Shown: positions 26,332 through 34,249 of the stretch, one piece after another
How the letters are laid out: every line of letters begins with the position of its first letter
How positions within the stretch are numbered: the stretch's first letter is position 1
DNA from: an uncultured Bacteroidales bacterium
GTDB lineage: Bacteria; Bacteroidota; Bacteroidia; Bacteroidales; UBA932
Assembly (NCBI GenBank): GCA_944326365.1
Contig: CALVDR010000013.1
Span: 1 to 64,000, forward strand
Reading direction: 5' to 3'
Length of the DNA: 64,000 bases
The notes under the pieces: model-generated
Databases searched by the model: none
What the model was told of the DNA's origin: nothing
What the model saw: only the letters and a program-made list of their open reading frames with translations
Translations under genes and position numbers: made by a program

Positions 26332-26610
26332 CTATTTCTTGAATAAGTCGGAATGAGTACCTGTTCTGGCAAGTTCGAGTATCTGCAATTCGTTGTTATC
26401 TGTCTTTTTGTATATCAACAGCCAATCCGGTTTGATATGACATTTCCGATAACCGACTTAATTTCCTCGCAAGGCATGGTCTTTCTTCTCTTTGGGTAGT
26501 GGAATGTCGTTTGCCAGTTTATAGATAACATCATTGAGTTCTTCAATGGGAAGATTTCTGCGTTTCGCCAGTTCCCAGTCTTTTCTGTACTTCTCTCCGT
26601 TTATTGATGC
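26332..26610 (-). pseudogene. Broken YafQ/RelE-family toxin gene
   Basis: The minus strand encodes most of a YafQ-type mRNA interferase: EKYRKDWELAKRRNLPIEEL, then LANDIPLPKEKKDHALRGN, an in-frame TAA at 26458-26460, and then in the same frame the remaining C-terminal part CHIKPDWLLIYKK, ELARTGTHSDLFKK and a TAG at 26332-26334. The catalytic region is on both sides of the premature stop. The N terminus is missing: at about 26605 the frame runs into transposase sequence. No partner antitoxin (DinJ-like) is present. This is a dead toxin of a former type II toxin-antitoxin pair. Confidence 0.8.
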
Positions 26611-26815
26611 AGATGTTTGCGATGATCTCTTTTTCACACAGGAAACCACGTAAGGCATCGCAATCGAATCCGGCATCGGCATTGAGAAAAAGGCCGTCAA
26701 CCCGAGATTGCAAAGTGTCAAACTCCCGACTTTGAGTGACATAACCACGTTTTGCCTTCGAAAGATGAGGCAATATCTCATTTTTTATCGTATCTTTGTC
26801 GAGCACAGTGTACAT
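26600..26815 (-). mobile_element. Internally deleted IS5-type transposase remnant
   Basis: A minus-strand frame from ATG 26815 begins MYTVLDKDTIKNEILPHLSK, continues KRGYVTQS, and then jumps to VDGLFLNADAGFD and KEIIANICINKR. These are the N-terminal and the DDE-region segments of an IS5/IS1182-like transposase of Bacteroidota with about half of the protein missing between them. The 3' end is fused to the toxin pseudogene in another frame. The element cannot be active. No terminal inverted repeats were resolved. Family assignment is from memory of similar transposases, so treat the exact family as tentative. Confidence 0.65.
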
Positions 26816-26950
26816 AGGACTTTCACTATATATGAGTTTGGGCACCCATAATATAAGGGATAATTCTATTTGTATGCTGTGCTTTAACATTTATTACGAT
26901 TTTACCTGCTTCTTCCTTGGGAAAATGGAACTCCTTAAATACTTGTCGAG

Positions 26951-28360
26951 ATGTTACGTATTCTTTCCAGGATGGTAGCGCTGCTCGTTGGAGTGGCCGC
27001 TCTGTCCCCAATTTCGGCCCAGTCGATCCGTTTGTTGCCAAAGCCTCCGCGTCCGTTCGAAGTGGAGCGCCTCGAACGGTGGGCCCCCGAGTATCTGACC
27101 GTGACGCGGTCGTTCTATATTGCCAAGAAGCGGTCCGGTGATGCCAGCCCTGTTACGGTGCTCAATGCTAACGGGATGCCCGACCAGCAGGCCCTTTGGT
27201 TTGAGGTTATCCCGCAACCGGGCGACCCCGAAACCTATCGCTTGGTCCCCGGCACTGTGATCCTTACGGTGGATGGCGTGTCGACGCGCGGCATGACCGA
27301 AGAGGAGTTCTACCGGCTGTTGGATGGCTCGGAGAATCATGTGCTGGGCTGTCGGGGAACGGGTTTGTCGTTCGACCTCCATTTCCGGACCCGACAGGCT
27401 CCCGAGTGGGTCCGGTTGCTTGACCTGGCTCATTGGCCTTCAACGGCGCGGTGCGATGATTCGCAGCTTGCCGGGATGTTCCAGCAACTGATGACGGAAA
27501 AGTGCTCGAGCCGCTCCTTGCTGGAGGAGACGGAGAAACAACTTGAGCAGTCTCGCTCCCAGGGTAAGGGCGAAATATTGCGCTTTTGGGATTCGGACAT
27601 CGACTGGGAACAGTTCCATACCTACGATTTTGTCCTGATGGGCAACGACCCGTTGATGGACAAGGAGATCATGGAGGTCTTTGCCCGCCAGTTCTTTCCC
27701 TATCTGGTACGCGATACGGACGATCCCGATCTGCTGGTTATGATCGCACGCGACAAGGACGAGTCGCTTCAGGCTACGTATGTCCCTCCGACGACGACGG
27801 TGATCAGTGACGGTCGTACGACCCGACGGGTCTATAATTGGACCCGGACGGATTATCATTATGAAACGCGGGAACACTCCCATGTCGAACGCAGCGGCGG
27901 GTATACCCAAACAACGGTATTGACCGATCTGTACCTCGAACTTAGTCTGCTGGATGCCAAACGGCTGAGGGATTCTGCCCAACGGGTGCCCCCGATCGTC
28001 TATCAGTTGAAATTCAACCGTCATGTCACGGACCGGCAGTTCGGTATTCTGGATGAATACAAGACCGTGGCGTCTTGGGCCTGCTTCCCGTATTCTCCCG
28101 CCACAGAATCGTACCGCGTGGAACTGGCCAATCTCCTTTGTGAACCGGTCGAGGGTTCGAAAGACCTTCTCCGGGTGACCTATGTCGGGAAAGGACTTCC
28201 GGCCGACCTCGTCGGGTACCGTGTGGGGGATGTGCTTCAGGAGAAAAAATCCGAGTACCGAGTGGTGGAGCGCGATGGCCGGAAGGTGAACCTTAAACTC
28301 CGGAAGGAGCCGCGAACGGCTGCCCTATATCTTGAGTGGTCCTCTTTCGGGGCCCATTGA
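26951..28360 (+). CDS. Foreign secreted protein with PDZ-like and DUF4136-like segments
   Basis: A 469-residue protein with a signal peptide (MLRILSRMVALLVGVAALSP, cleavage after SAQ). Residues about 95-140 look like a PDZ fold (LVPGTVILTVDGVSTRGMT), the middle (about 215-300) has YDFVLMGNDPLMDKEIME and DPDLLVMIARDKDE, as in DUF4136-type proteins, and the C terminus (about 415-460) has a second PDZ-like stretch (GLPADLVGYRVGDVLQEKK). There is no protease triad. Codon use differs from the neighbours: arginine is mostly CGN and proline often CCC, where nearby genes favour AGG/AGA and CCG/CCT. It lies beside IS and toxin debris between tRNA genes. It is probably acquired; function unknown. Confidence 0.7.
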   Translation: MLRILSRMVALLVGVAALSPISAQSIRLLPKPPRPFEVERLERWAPEYLTVTRSFYIAKKRSGDASPVTVLNANGMPDQQALWFEVIPQPGDPETYRLVPGTVILTVDGVSTRGMTEEEFYRLLDGSENHVLGCRGTGLSFDLHFRTRQAPEWVRLLDLAHWPSTARCDDSQLAGMFQQLMTEKCSSRSLLEETEKQLEQSRSQGKGEILRFWDSDIDWEQFHTYDFVLMGNDPLMDKEIMEVFARQFFPYLVRDTDDPDLLVMIARDKDESLQATYVPPTTTVISDGRTTRRVYNWTRTDYHYETREHSHVERSGGYTQTTVLTDLYLELSLLDAKRLRDSAQRVPPIVYQLKFNRHVTDRQFGILDEYKTVASWACFPYSPATESYRVELANLLCEPVEGSKDLLRVTYVGKGLPADLVGYRVGDVLQEKKSEYRVVERDGRKVNLKLRKEPRTAALYLEWSSFGAH

Positions 28361-28460
28361 TAGAGGCGGTCCCATTTGAAGTGCCATTGGCTGTAACTGG
28401 AATGATATGAGTTTTCCCGTTTTCTGCCTGTGATAGGATAACCGACCCTCGAATTAATTT

Positions 28461-28481
28461 TGCTAACATATCTGCTAACAT
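28461..28481. repeat. Short tandem TGCTAACAT repeat
   Basis: TGCTAACAT occurs twice with a 12-bp period (28461-28469 and 28473-28481) in the 182-bp spacer between the foreign gene and the tRNA terminator. Similar direct repeats are found near tRNA-associated integration sites; no integrase gene is present here. Confidence 0.4.
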
Positions 28482-28542
28482 GAATCTGTCAAACCACCCT
28501 CCAAAACCATATTTTCACCACGATTCCAGACACATATAGACA

Positions 28543-28576
28543 CGAAAAAAGCACCTGCATTTCTCTGCAAGTGCTT
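28543..28576 (-). terminator. Terminator of the tRNA-Gln/Met unit
   Basis: Arms 28549-28559 and 28566-28576 pair over 11 positions with one G-U and are followed on the minus strand by six T residues. Located 23 bases behind tRNA-Met. Confidence 0.8.
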
Positions 28577-28598
28577 GATTTTCCGTGAGTTTTAAGAG

Positions 28599-28672
28599 TA
28601 GCGGGTCGCAGGATTGAACTGCGGACCTCATGATTATGAATCATGCGCTCTAACCAGCTGAGCTAACCCGCC
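28599..28672 (-). tRNA. tRNA-Met (CAT), elongator
   Basis: A 74-base tRNA on the minus strand with acceptor GGCGGGT/ACCCGCT, D-arm AGCTCAGCTGGTTAGAGC, anticodon stem CATGA/TCATG with loop TTCATAA, and T-arm containing GTTCAATC. The anticodon stem lacks the three G-C pairs of the initiator. A CAT tRNA may also be tRNA-Ile2 (lysidine-modified), but the overall sequence looks like elongator Met. CCA is not encoded. Confidence 0.85.
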
Positions 28673-28725
28673 ATGGCGTTTGCCGTGTTTGACTTTCCCG
28701 TCCGATGACGGTGCTGTCTGGATGG

Positions 28726-28796
28726 TTGAGATAGAAGGATTCGAACCCTCACTGACAGAGCCAGAATCTGTAGTGCTACCATTACACCATATCTCA
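28726..28796 (-). tRNA. tRNA-Gln (CTG)
   Basis: A 71-base tRNA on the minus strand with acceptor TGAGATA/TATCTCA, anticodon stem ACAGA/TCTGT, loop TTCTGGC and T-loop GGTTCGAATCC. The anticodon CTG reads CAG glutamine codons. It is 53 bases upstream of tRNA-Met and probably in the same transcript. CCA is not encoded. Confidence 0.9.
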
Positions 28797-28825
28797 ATGA
28801 ATCAGTCCCTTTCGTTTTGGGACTG

Positions 28826-28833
28826 CAAATGTA
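28826..28833 (-). promoter_or_regulatory. -7 box for tRNA-Gln/Met
   Basis: TACATTTG on the minus strand, 30 bases upstream of tRNA-Gln. The leader holds a small AGTCCC/GGGACT hairpin (28804-28824), possibly a processing signal. Confidence 0.6.
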
Positions 28834-28872
28834 CGAATGATTTTTGAAAATGCAATACTTTTTCTGAAAAAA

Positions 28873-29355
28873 TCATTCATTGCTGAAAAGCAGTACGGTG
28901 GCGAAAACTTCACACCCTTCGGACCGACCCACGAAACCGAGCTTCTCCGTCGTGGTGGCCTTCACCGACACAGCCGTCACAGGCACGCCCATCACGCCCG
29001 CCAGAGTCTCGCGCATCCTGATGATGTATGGCGCCAGTTTCGGCCGCTGCATGGCGATGGTGATGTCTGCATTCCCGAGTCTGTAACCATGGTTTCCAAC
29101 CAGTTCCATAGTCCTGCGCAGCAGGATTTTGCTGTCTATACCCTTGAATTCGTCGGAAGTGTCCGGGAAATGTTTCCCGATATCGCCGAGTGCCAGAGCC
29201 CCGAGCAGCGCATCGCAAAGCGCATGTATCGCCACATCCCCGTCAGAATGCGCTATACATCCGATTTCGCTTTCAATCCGCACGCCGCCGAGCCACAGAG
29301 GGAGGCCTTCGGCCAATGCGTGTACGTCGTAGCCGTTTCCTGTCCTGATGTCCAT
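28873..29355 (-). CDS. ispF: 2-C-methyl-D-erythritol 2,4-cyclodiphosphate synthase
   Basis: A 160-residue enzyme of the MEP isoprenoid pathway. It starts MDIRTGNGYDVHAL, where the Asp-Val-His motif binds the zinc ion; AHSDGDVAIHALCDALLG supplies further ligands and the substrate loop, and TTTEKLGFVGRSEG is the C-terminal signature. An upstream in-frame start (29385) adds ten residues not seen in the family. It diverges from the small-protein/mutL unit. A TAACTTTA box (29374-29381, minus) may be its promoter. Confidence 0.95.
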   Translation of the reverse strand: MDIRTGNGYDVHALAEGLPLWLGGVRIESEIGCIAHSDGDVAIHALCDALLGALALGDIGKHFPDTSDEFKGIDSKILLRRTMELVGNHGYRLGNADITIAMQRPKLAPYIIRMRETLAGVMGVPVTAVSVKATTTEKLGFVGRSEGCEVFATVLLFSNE

Positions 29356-29413
29356 TTTTCCGGAAATTTTCCATAAAGTTAGCATTAAAATCTCGAACAG
29401 GCCAGAAAATCGC

Positions 29414-29421
29414 TATCTTTG
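29414..29421 (+). promoter_or_regulatory. -7 box for the mutL unit
   Basis: TATCTTTG, exact consensus, 47 bases before the ATG of the small membrane protein at 29468. Confidence 0.65.
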
Positions 29422-29467
29422 TATGATAATCTGCCCTGACGGGCAATGGAAATATAAACGTAATTTT

Positions 29468-29755
29468 ATGAATTTCAGTTTTTTCGGTGCACAGGAACAC
29501 AGGGTCTTCAATTACCGGCCCCGGTACTATGACCCTGAAAAGGAGGCCTTGAAACAGAAGTTCGGCCATGTGGACGGACGTCTGGAAAAGGAAAAATATG
29601 TTCCCGGAACATATATTCAGGGCAGTTTCAGAAACGGGAACTATCAGCGCACGAAGCAGGCAGGCAAGTCCATGGCTATCGTGGGTGTGATAGGACTTGT
29701 CCTGTTCTTCATAGCCTTGGTACTGTTTGCCAAGTATTTCACCTTGCTGTGGTAA
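29468..29755 (+). CDS. Conserved small membrane protein upstream of mutL
   Basis: A 95-residue protein with a soluble N-terminal part (HRVFNYRPRYYDPEKEALKQ) and one C-terminal membrane helix (about residues 68-92). Proteins of this kind with the RPRYYDPEKE segment occur just before mutL in many Bacteroidota genomes; I know no function for them. The stop is 30 bp before the mutL ATG. A longer upstream frame starts before the promoter and is discarded. Confidence 0.7.
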   Translation: MNFSFFGAQEHRVFNYRPRYYDPEKEALKQKFGHVDGRLEKEKYVPGTYIQGSFRNGNYQRTKQAGKSMAIVGVIGLVLFFIALVLFAKYFTLLW

Positions 29756-29785
29756 GACAGCGACGTGACCAGAAGTGAAGAAGAG

Positions 29786-31669
29786 ATGGATATAAGGATT
29801 CTTCCGGGCAACATAGCGAACATGATAGCCGCCGGCGAAGTAGTCCAGCGGCCGGCTTCAGTCGTCAAGGAACTGATGGAAAACGCGGTGGATGCCGGCG
29901 CCGATACCGTCACCGTGGCCGTCCAGGATGCCGGACGCACTCTCATCCAGGTGATGGACAACGGCTGCGGAATGTCGCCTGACGAAGCTGTCCTCTGTTT
30001 CGAACGGCATGCCACTTCGAAGATAGCTACGGCGGAGGATCTTTCCGCCATACAGACATTCGGATTCAGGGGCGAAGCGCTGGCGTCGATAGCGGCAGTC
30101 TCGGAAGTCACGCTCAGAACCAGGCGTGAAGAGGATGAAGTCGGGTGTGAAGTCCTTTTCGCCGACTCCAGACATCTTTCCACGCAGGAGGTCTCTGCCC
30201 CGAGAGGGGCGAATTTCGCCGTGAGGAATCTTTTCTACAATGTTCCGGCACGCCGGAAATTCATCAAGTCCGACAATGTGGAGATGAAACACATAGTCAG
30301 CGAATTCCTACGGATAGCACTTACGCGTCCTGCACTGAATTTCACGCTGACATCAAACGGCCGCGAAGTCTACGTGCTGAAGAAAGCGAATTCACTGAAA
30401 TTCAGAATCCAGGATCTGCTGGGCGGTTCAGTGGTGAATACTCTGGTGGACGTATCGGCGGAAACTTCCGTGGCAGGCATAAAAGGCTACATCGGCAGTC
30501 CGGATTCAGCACGCAAGAATCAGGGGAACCAGTATTTCTTCGTGAACGGCCGATATTTCCGCAGCCCTTATCTGCACAAGGCCGTGATGAATGCATACGG
30601 CAGCATCATTCCGGAAGGGACCTCGCCGGCCTACTTCCTTTATCTGGATGTAGACCCCCGTTCCATGGATGTGAACATAAGCCCGACCAAGACCGAAGTC
30701 AAGTTCGAAGAGGACAATGTCATATTCCAGACCCTGTATGCATGCATCAGGGAAGCTCTGGGAAAGAATTCTTTCGGGGACGCCATAGATTTCGACAGGG
30801 AAGGTGCACCGGAAATTCCGGTGCTCAGCCGCAAGTATCAGGAGACCCATCCGGTGGTAGAGCCCGGCATATCCTATGATCCGGGGTACAATCCGTTCAG
30901 CAATGACGGCTTTCCTTCCGAAACATCCCCGTATTCCAATACATTGGGCTATTCCGGAACGTCCGGTTATCCCGGACCTCGTCCTGCTGCGGAATCCGAT
31001 GAGTTCGCGGCTGAAAGGAACAGTTTCACGGGCGCTGCCGGAATCCCTGCCGTGGACAAGAGGGAAGACTACGGGAAACTTTTCGAAGACAAGATACTCC
31101 CGTCAGTGCAGATATTGGTACTGAAAGGGAAATATATCTTCATGCCGGTCAAGTCAGGTGTCATGATAGTCCATATCCGCCGGGCTATGGAGCGGATTCT
31201 CTACGAGTCATATATGAAGACTGTCCCGTCGGACCGCAATGCAGTGCAGGCTTCGCTTTTTCCGGTGCATGTCAGGATAGGAGTGGAGAACATGTATCTG
31301 TTTTCGGAGTATCGTGACATGCTGGAGAAATTCGGCTTCGACATAGTGCCGGAAAGTGCCGATACCGTGGTGGTAAGGGGAGTCCCTGAAGGCTATTCCA
31401 CGGAAGAGCCCGATGTGGAGAAGATGCTTCCCGATCTGATTCTGGCGCTTTCTGACGACCATGTTTCCGCCAGACAGGACATGCTTTCTGCCATGGCTGA
31501 CAGACTTGCCCGGCTCGGATCCCTGAATTCCGCACCGGTCCGCACCCAGACGGAAGCGCAGAGACTTGTCGATGATCTTTTTTCCTGCGGAAATACTGAA
31601 TTCACGAACTCCGGACACAGGATCATGACCGTCCTGCCGGAAGAGGATATACTGAAATTGTTCAACTGA
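29786..31669 (+). CDS. mutL: DNA mismatch repair protein MutL
   Basis: A 627-residue GHKL ATPase that couples MutS mismatch recognition to repair. The ATP site is built from ELMENAVDAGA, DNGCGM and TFGFRGEAL near residues 35-100; FYNVPARRKF and GNQYFFVNGRY mark the transducer domain. A proline- and serine-rich linker (about residues 360-415) leads to the C-terminal dimerisation domain, which has a clamp-binding-like QASLFPV. The endonuclease motif DQHAxxERIxYE reads VHIRRAMERILYE, so this MutL lacks the metal-binding aspartate and histidine and is unlikely to nick. ATG 29786 is chosen over GTG 29765. Confidence 0.95.
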   Translation: MDIRILPGNIANMIAAGEVVQRPASVVKELMENAVDAGADTVTVAVQDAGRTLIQVMDNGCGMSPDEAVLCFERHATSKIATAEDLSAIQTFGFRGEALASIAAVSEVTLRTRREEDEVGCEVLFADSRHLSTQEVSAPRGANFAVRNLFYNVPARRKFIKSDNVEMKHIVSEFLRIALTRPALNFTLTSNGREVYVLKKANSLKFRIQDLLGGSVVNTLVDVSAETSVAGIKGYIGSPDSARKNQGNQYFFVNGRYFRSPYLHKAVMNAYGSIIPEGTSPAYFLYLDVDPRSMDVNISPTKTEVKFEEDNVIFQTLYACIREALGKNSFGDAIDFDREGAPEIPVLSRKYQETHPVVEPGISYDPGYNPFSNDGFPSETSPYSNTLGYSGTSGYPGPRPAAESDEFAAERNSFTGAAGIPAVDKREDYGKLFEDKILPSVQILVLKGKYIFMPVKSGVMIVHIRRAMERILYESYMKTVPSDRNAVQASLFPVHVRIGVENMYLFSEYRDMLEKFGFDIVPESADTVVVRGVPEGYSTEEPDVEKMLPDLILALSDDHVSARQDMLSAMADRLARLGSLNSAPVRTQTEAQRLVDDLFSCGNTEFTNSGHRIMTVLPEEDILKLFN

Positions 31670-31684
31670 AACCAGAAAAGATAA

Positions 31685-32386
31685 ATGAGCTATTATTCAT
31701 ACAACAGGGGAGGCGGCTTCCTCAGTTCGATACCGCCTGCTGTCAAGAACATCATCATCATCAATGTTCTGGTGATGATAATGACTGCGCTGAACCAGCA
31801 GTACATGATTTCGCATTTCGCCTTGTTCTATCCGACCTCGCCGTTCTTCAAGCCATGGCAGATCATCACGCATATGTTCATGCACGGCGGTTTCTGGCAT
31901 ATATTCTTCAATATGTACACCCTTTTCATTTTCGGGTGTGTGCTCGAACGGGTATGGGGGACGAAGAAATTCCTGGTGTTCTATTTCGTGACAGGAATCG
32001 GTGCCGCACTTCTGCATACAGGTGTCCAGTTCATCGAGTCGCAGATCTACATATCCCAGATGGCGGACGGTTCACAGCAGGCTGCGGCTGCTTACCAGGC
32101 TTTGAAATACACTCCTACCGTGGGCGCTTCCGGCGCCATATACGGTGTGCTGATAGGGTACGCCATGCTTTTCCCTGATTCGGTGCTGACACTTATTTTC
32201 CCGCCTGTGTCCCTGAAAGCGAAATGGTTCGTCCTGATATTCGCTGCCATCGAACTTGTCACGGGGATTACCAGTGCCGGGGCCAGCAGTATCGGCGGCG
32301 GCATCGCCCATTTCGCCCATCTGGGCGGAATGCTCTTCGGCTGGCTTCTGATATTGTACTGGAAGCGAAAAAGGAAGATGTATTAG
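31685..32386 (+). CDS. Rhomboid-family intramembrane serine protease
   Basis: A 233-residue polytopic protein. The catalytic serine is in VGASGAIYG and the catalytic histidine in AHFAHLGGMLFG; HGGFWHIFFNMYTLF carries the conserved HxxxN helix. It cleaves substrates inside the membrane; its substrate is unknown. It follows mutL by 15 bp. Related genomes often have two tandem rhomboid genes here; only one is present, and the next gene is the EEP nuclease. Confidence 0.92.
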   Translation: MSYYSYNRGGGFLSSIPPAVKNIIIINVLVMIMTALNQQYMISHFALFYPTSPFFKPWQIITHMFMHGGFWHIFFNMYTLFIFGCVLERVWGTKKFLVFYFVTGIGAALLHTGVQFIESQIYISQMADGSQQAAAAYQALKYTPTVGASGAIYGVLIGYAMLFPDSVLTLIFPPVSLKAKWFVLIFAAIELVTGITSAGASSIGGGIAHFAHLGGMLFGWLLILYWKRKRKMY

Positions 32387-32428
32387 GAGGACGGGAATAT
32401 TGGCCTGGCAAGGCCTGGAAACTGAAAT

Positions 32429-33544
32429 ATGAGCAGGAGTCTTATAGGTGGCATTACGAACAGGGTGCTGATGCTGATGGCGGCATCGCTTCTGGTCCTG
32501 TCATATGCGTCCGCTTTCGTGAATCCGGCGAAAGCATGGTATATGATGCTTCCCGGACTCTTCTTTTTCCCCCTGGCCGTACTGAATCTTTTCCTGCTCC
32601 TGTGGGCCTTGTTCAGAAGGTCGAAGGCGGTTGTGATACCTCTGGTCGCGTTGCTGCCCACCCTGTTCTTTGCGGGTCGGAGTGTCAGGTTGGAGAAAAC
32701 AGCTGATATCATGGAGGGCGGAATGCCGGCAGTGAAGATGGTTTCATACAATGTAGGCCGTTTCTCGGGCATGAGAGACCGGAACGGAAAAGTCCTCAGG
32801 GATGAGTGCAAGGATTCGGTTTTCTCATTTCTGACAAGGACTGACGCGGATATCATATGCCTGCAGGAATATTATGTCAGCGATCCTGAGACCCTGCGGG
32901 CCGAACTCTCGGCGGAGTTTCCGGGCTATGATTATGATTTTTATGTGTTTACAGGCCGGTACGGATGCTTCGGCAATGTGACGCTCAGCCGTTTCCCTAT
33001 CGCGGACCAGGGTGTGGTGAAATTCAGCCGCAGTGCAAATCTGGCGCTTTTCACTGACATAGAGGCTCTCGGACAGCGTTTCCGCCTGTACAATTGCCAT
33101 TTCGAAAGCTATAACATTTCTTTCCCCGGTATCGTCAAGGCTGTGATAGACAGGAAGGACGGCATCTGGAAAGAAACCGGGGAGAAAATGCGGCATTCCC
33201 TTTCCCTGCGTCCGAAGCAGGTGGAGCAGGTGCTGGCGCATATATCGGACTGCAAGACCGGGACTGTCTTGTGCGGAGATTTCAACGATACTCCGATGTC
33301 CTATACCTACCAGAGACTGATACGCGGCCATAAGGATACTTTCCGTGAAACGGGGAACGGATTCGGAGCCACTTACAGGGTGCTTTGGCCGGCGTTGAGG
33401 ATTGATTACGTCTTCATCCCGGAAGATTTCACGGCTGAGGAGCATTCCTCTCCGCGAATCCTTTTCTCTGATCATTATCCTGTGATCGCCGGGTTCGCAG
33501 CGGATTCCGTATCCGGAACCGCAGAGTCCGGAGGACGCGACTGA
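32429..33544 (+). CDS. Membrane-anchored endonuclease/exonuclease/phosphatase family protein
   Basis: A 371-residue protein with three N-terminal membrane helices (about residues 10-85) and a C-terminal EEP domain. Catalytic segments are SYNVGRF, ICLQEYY (metal-binding Glu), CGDFNDTP and LFSDHYPVIAG (catalytic Asp-His). The EEP domain probably faces the periplasm. Substrates in the family range from DNA to phospholipids and inositol phosphates, so no specific activity is assigned. It lies 42 bp after the rhomboid gene in the mutL operon. Confidence 0.85.
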   Translation: MSRSLIGGITNRVLMLMAASLLVLSYASAFVNPAKAWYMMLPGLFFFPLAVLNLFLLLWALFRRSKAVVIPLVALLPTLFFAGRSVRLEKTADIMEGGMPAVKMVSYNVGRFSGMRDRNGKVLRDECKDSVFSFLTRTDADIICLQEYYVSDPETLRAELSAEFPGYDYDFYVFTGRYGCFGNVTLSRFPIADQGVVKFSRSANLALFTDIEALGQRFRLYNCHFESYNISFPGIVKAVIDRKDGIWKETGEKMRHSLSLRPKQVEQVLAHISDCKTGTVLCGDFNDTPMSYTYQRLIRGHKDTFRETGNGFGATYRVLWPALRIDYVFIPEDFTAEEHSSPRILFSDHYPVIAGFAADSVSGTAESGGRD

Positions 33545-33597
33545 GGACAGTGCCGGTATGTAAAACGAAAGGAGATTCCGAACAAATCGTCAAATAT

Positions 33598-34221
33598 ATG
33601 ATTATGGATATTAAAGAGACAATGAATCAGGCTGTGGCAGTGCTGCGTTCCGGCGGCCTGCTTCTGTATCCTACGGACACTGTCTGGGGACTGGGCTGTG
33701 ATGCCACTGATCCTGAAGCCGTGGCGAAGATTTTCGCCTTGAAGAAACGCGAGGACAGCAAGTCTCTCGTGCTGCTGGCCAGCGACCTCGACATGGTGGC
33801 CAGGTACATAAAGGAAATTCCGGAAATGGCCGTGCAGCTCGTGGAGGTAAACGATCAGCCTATGACTATCATATACCCGGGAGCGATCGCTTCCGTGCGG
33901 CCTGAAGCGGGACAGCAGCCTGTGAAAGACAGGCATCTGCTGGCCTACAACACGGTGGCTGCCGATGGTACCGTAGGAATCAGGATTCCGATGATGGATT
34001 TCTGTGTGGATCTCGTCAGGCGTTTCGGCTGTCCGATAGTCTCGACTTCGGCGAATATCTCCGGAGAACCTACACCGAAGAATTTCCGGGAAATATCGCA
34101 GGTCATCAAGGATGGAGTGGACTATATAGTGGACCCTGCACTGGAAAATACATCCACCGGCAAGTCATCGTCCATCATCAAGGTCGGTCTGGACGCCACC
34201 ATAGAGATCATCAGAAAATAG
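33598..34221 (+). CDS. tsaC: L-threonylcarbamoyladenylate synthase (Sua5/YciO/YrdC)
   Basis: A 207-residue enzyme that makes the threonylcarbamoyl-AMP intermediate for the t6A modification of tRNAs reading ANN codons. Visible motifs are LYPTDTVWGLGCDATD, KKREDSKSLVLLAS and STSANISGEPTPKNF. It lacks the extra C-terminal Sua5 domain, so it is the short TsaC type. The ATG at 33598 is favoured because the upstream GTG at 33550 adds a non-family extension. It is the last gene of the unit that begins at 29468 and converges on rsmE. Confidence 0.88.
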   Translation: MIMDIKETMNQAVAVLRSGGLLLYPTDTVWGLGCDATDPEAVAKIFALKKREDSKSLVLLASDLDMVARYIKEIPEMAVQLVEVNDQPMTIIYPGAIASVRPEAGQQPVKDRHLLAYNTVAADGTVGIRIPMMDFCVDLVRRFGCPIVSTSANISGEPTPKNFREISQVIKDGVDYIVDPALENTSTGKSSSIIKVGLDATIEIIRK

Positions 34222-34249
34222 CCGCAGAGGAGCCTGGTCCCGAATGATA

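Noticed and set aside
26791..26798. TATCTTTG on the plus strand
   Set aside because: It lies inside the coding remnant of the transposase (codons for DKDT), has no -33 element and is over 150 bases from the next gene, so it is probably chance.
28293..28481. 62-codon minus-strand frame
   Set aside because: It overlaps the end of the foreign secreted protein and begins inside the TGCTAACAT repeat; no family resemblance.
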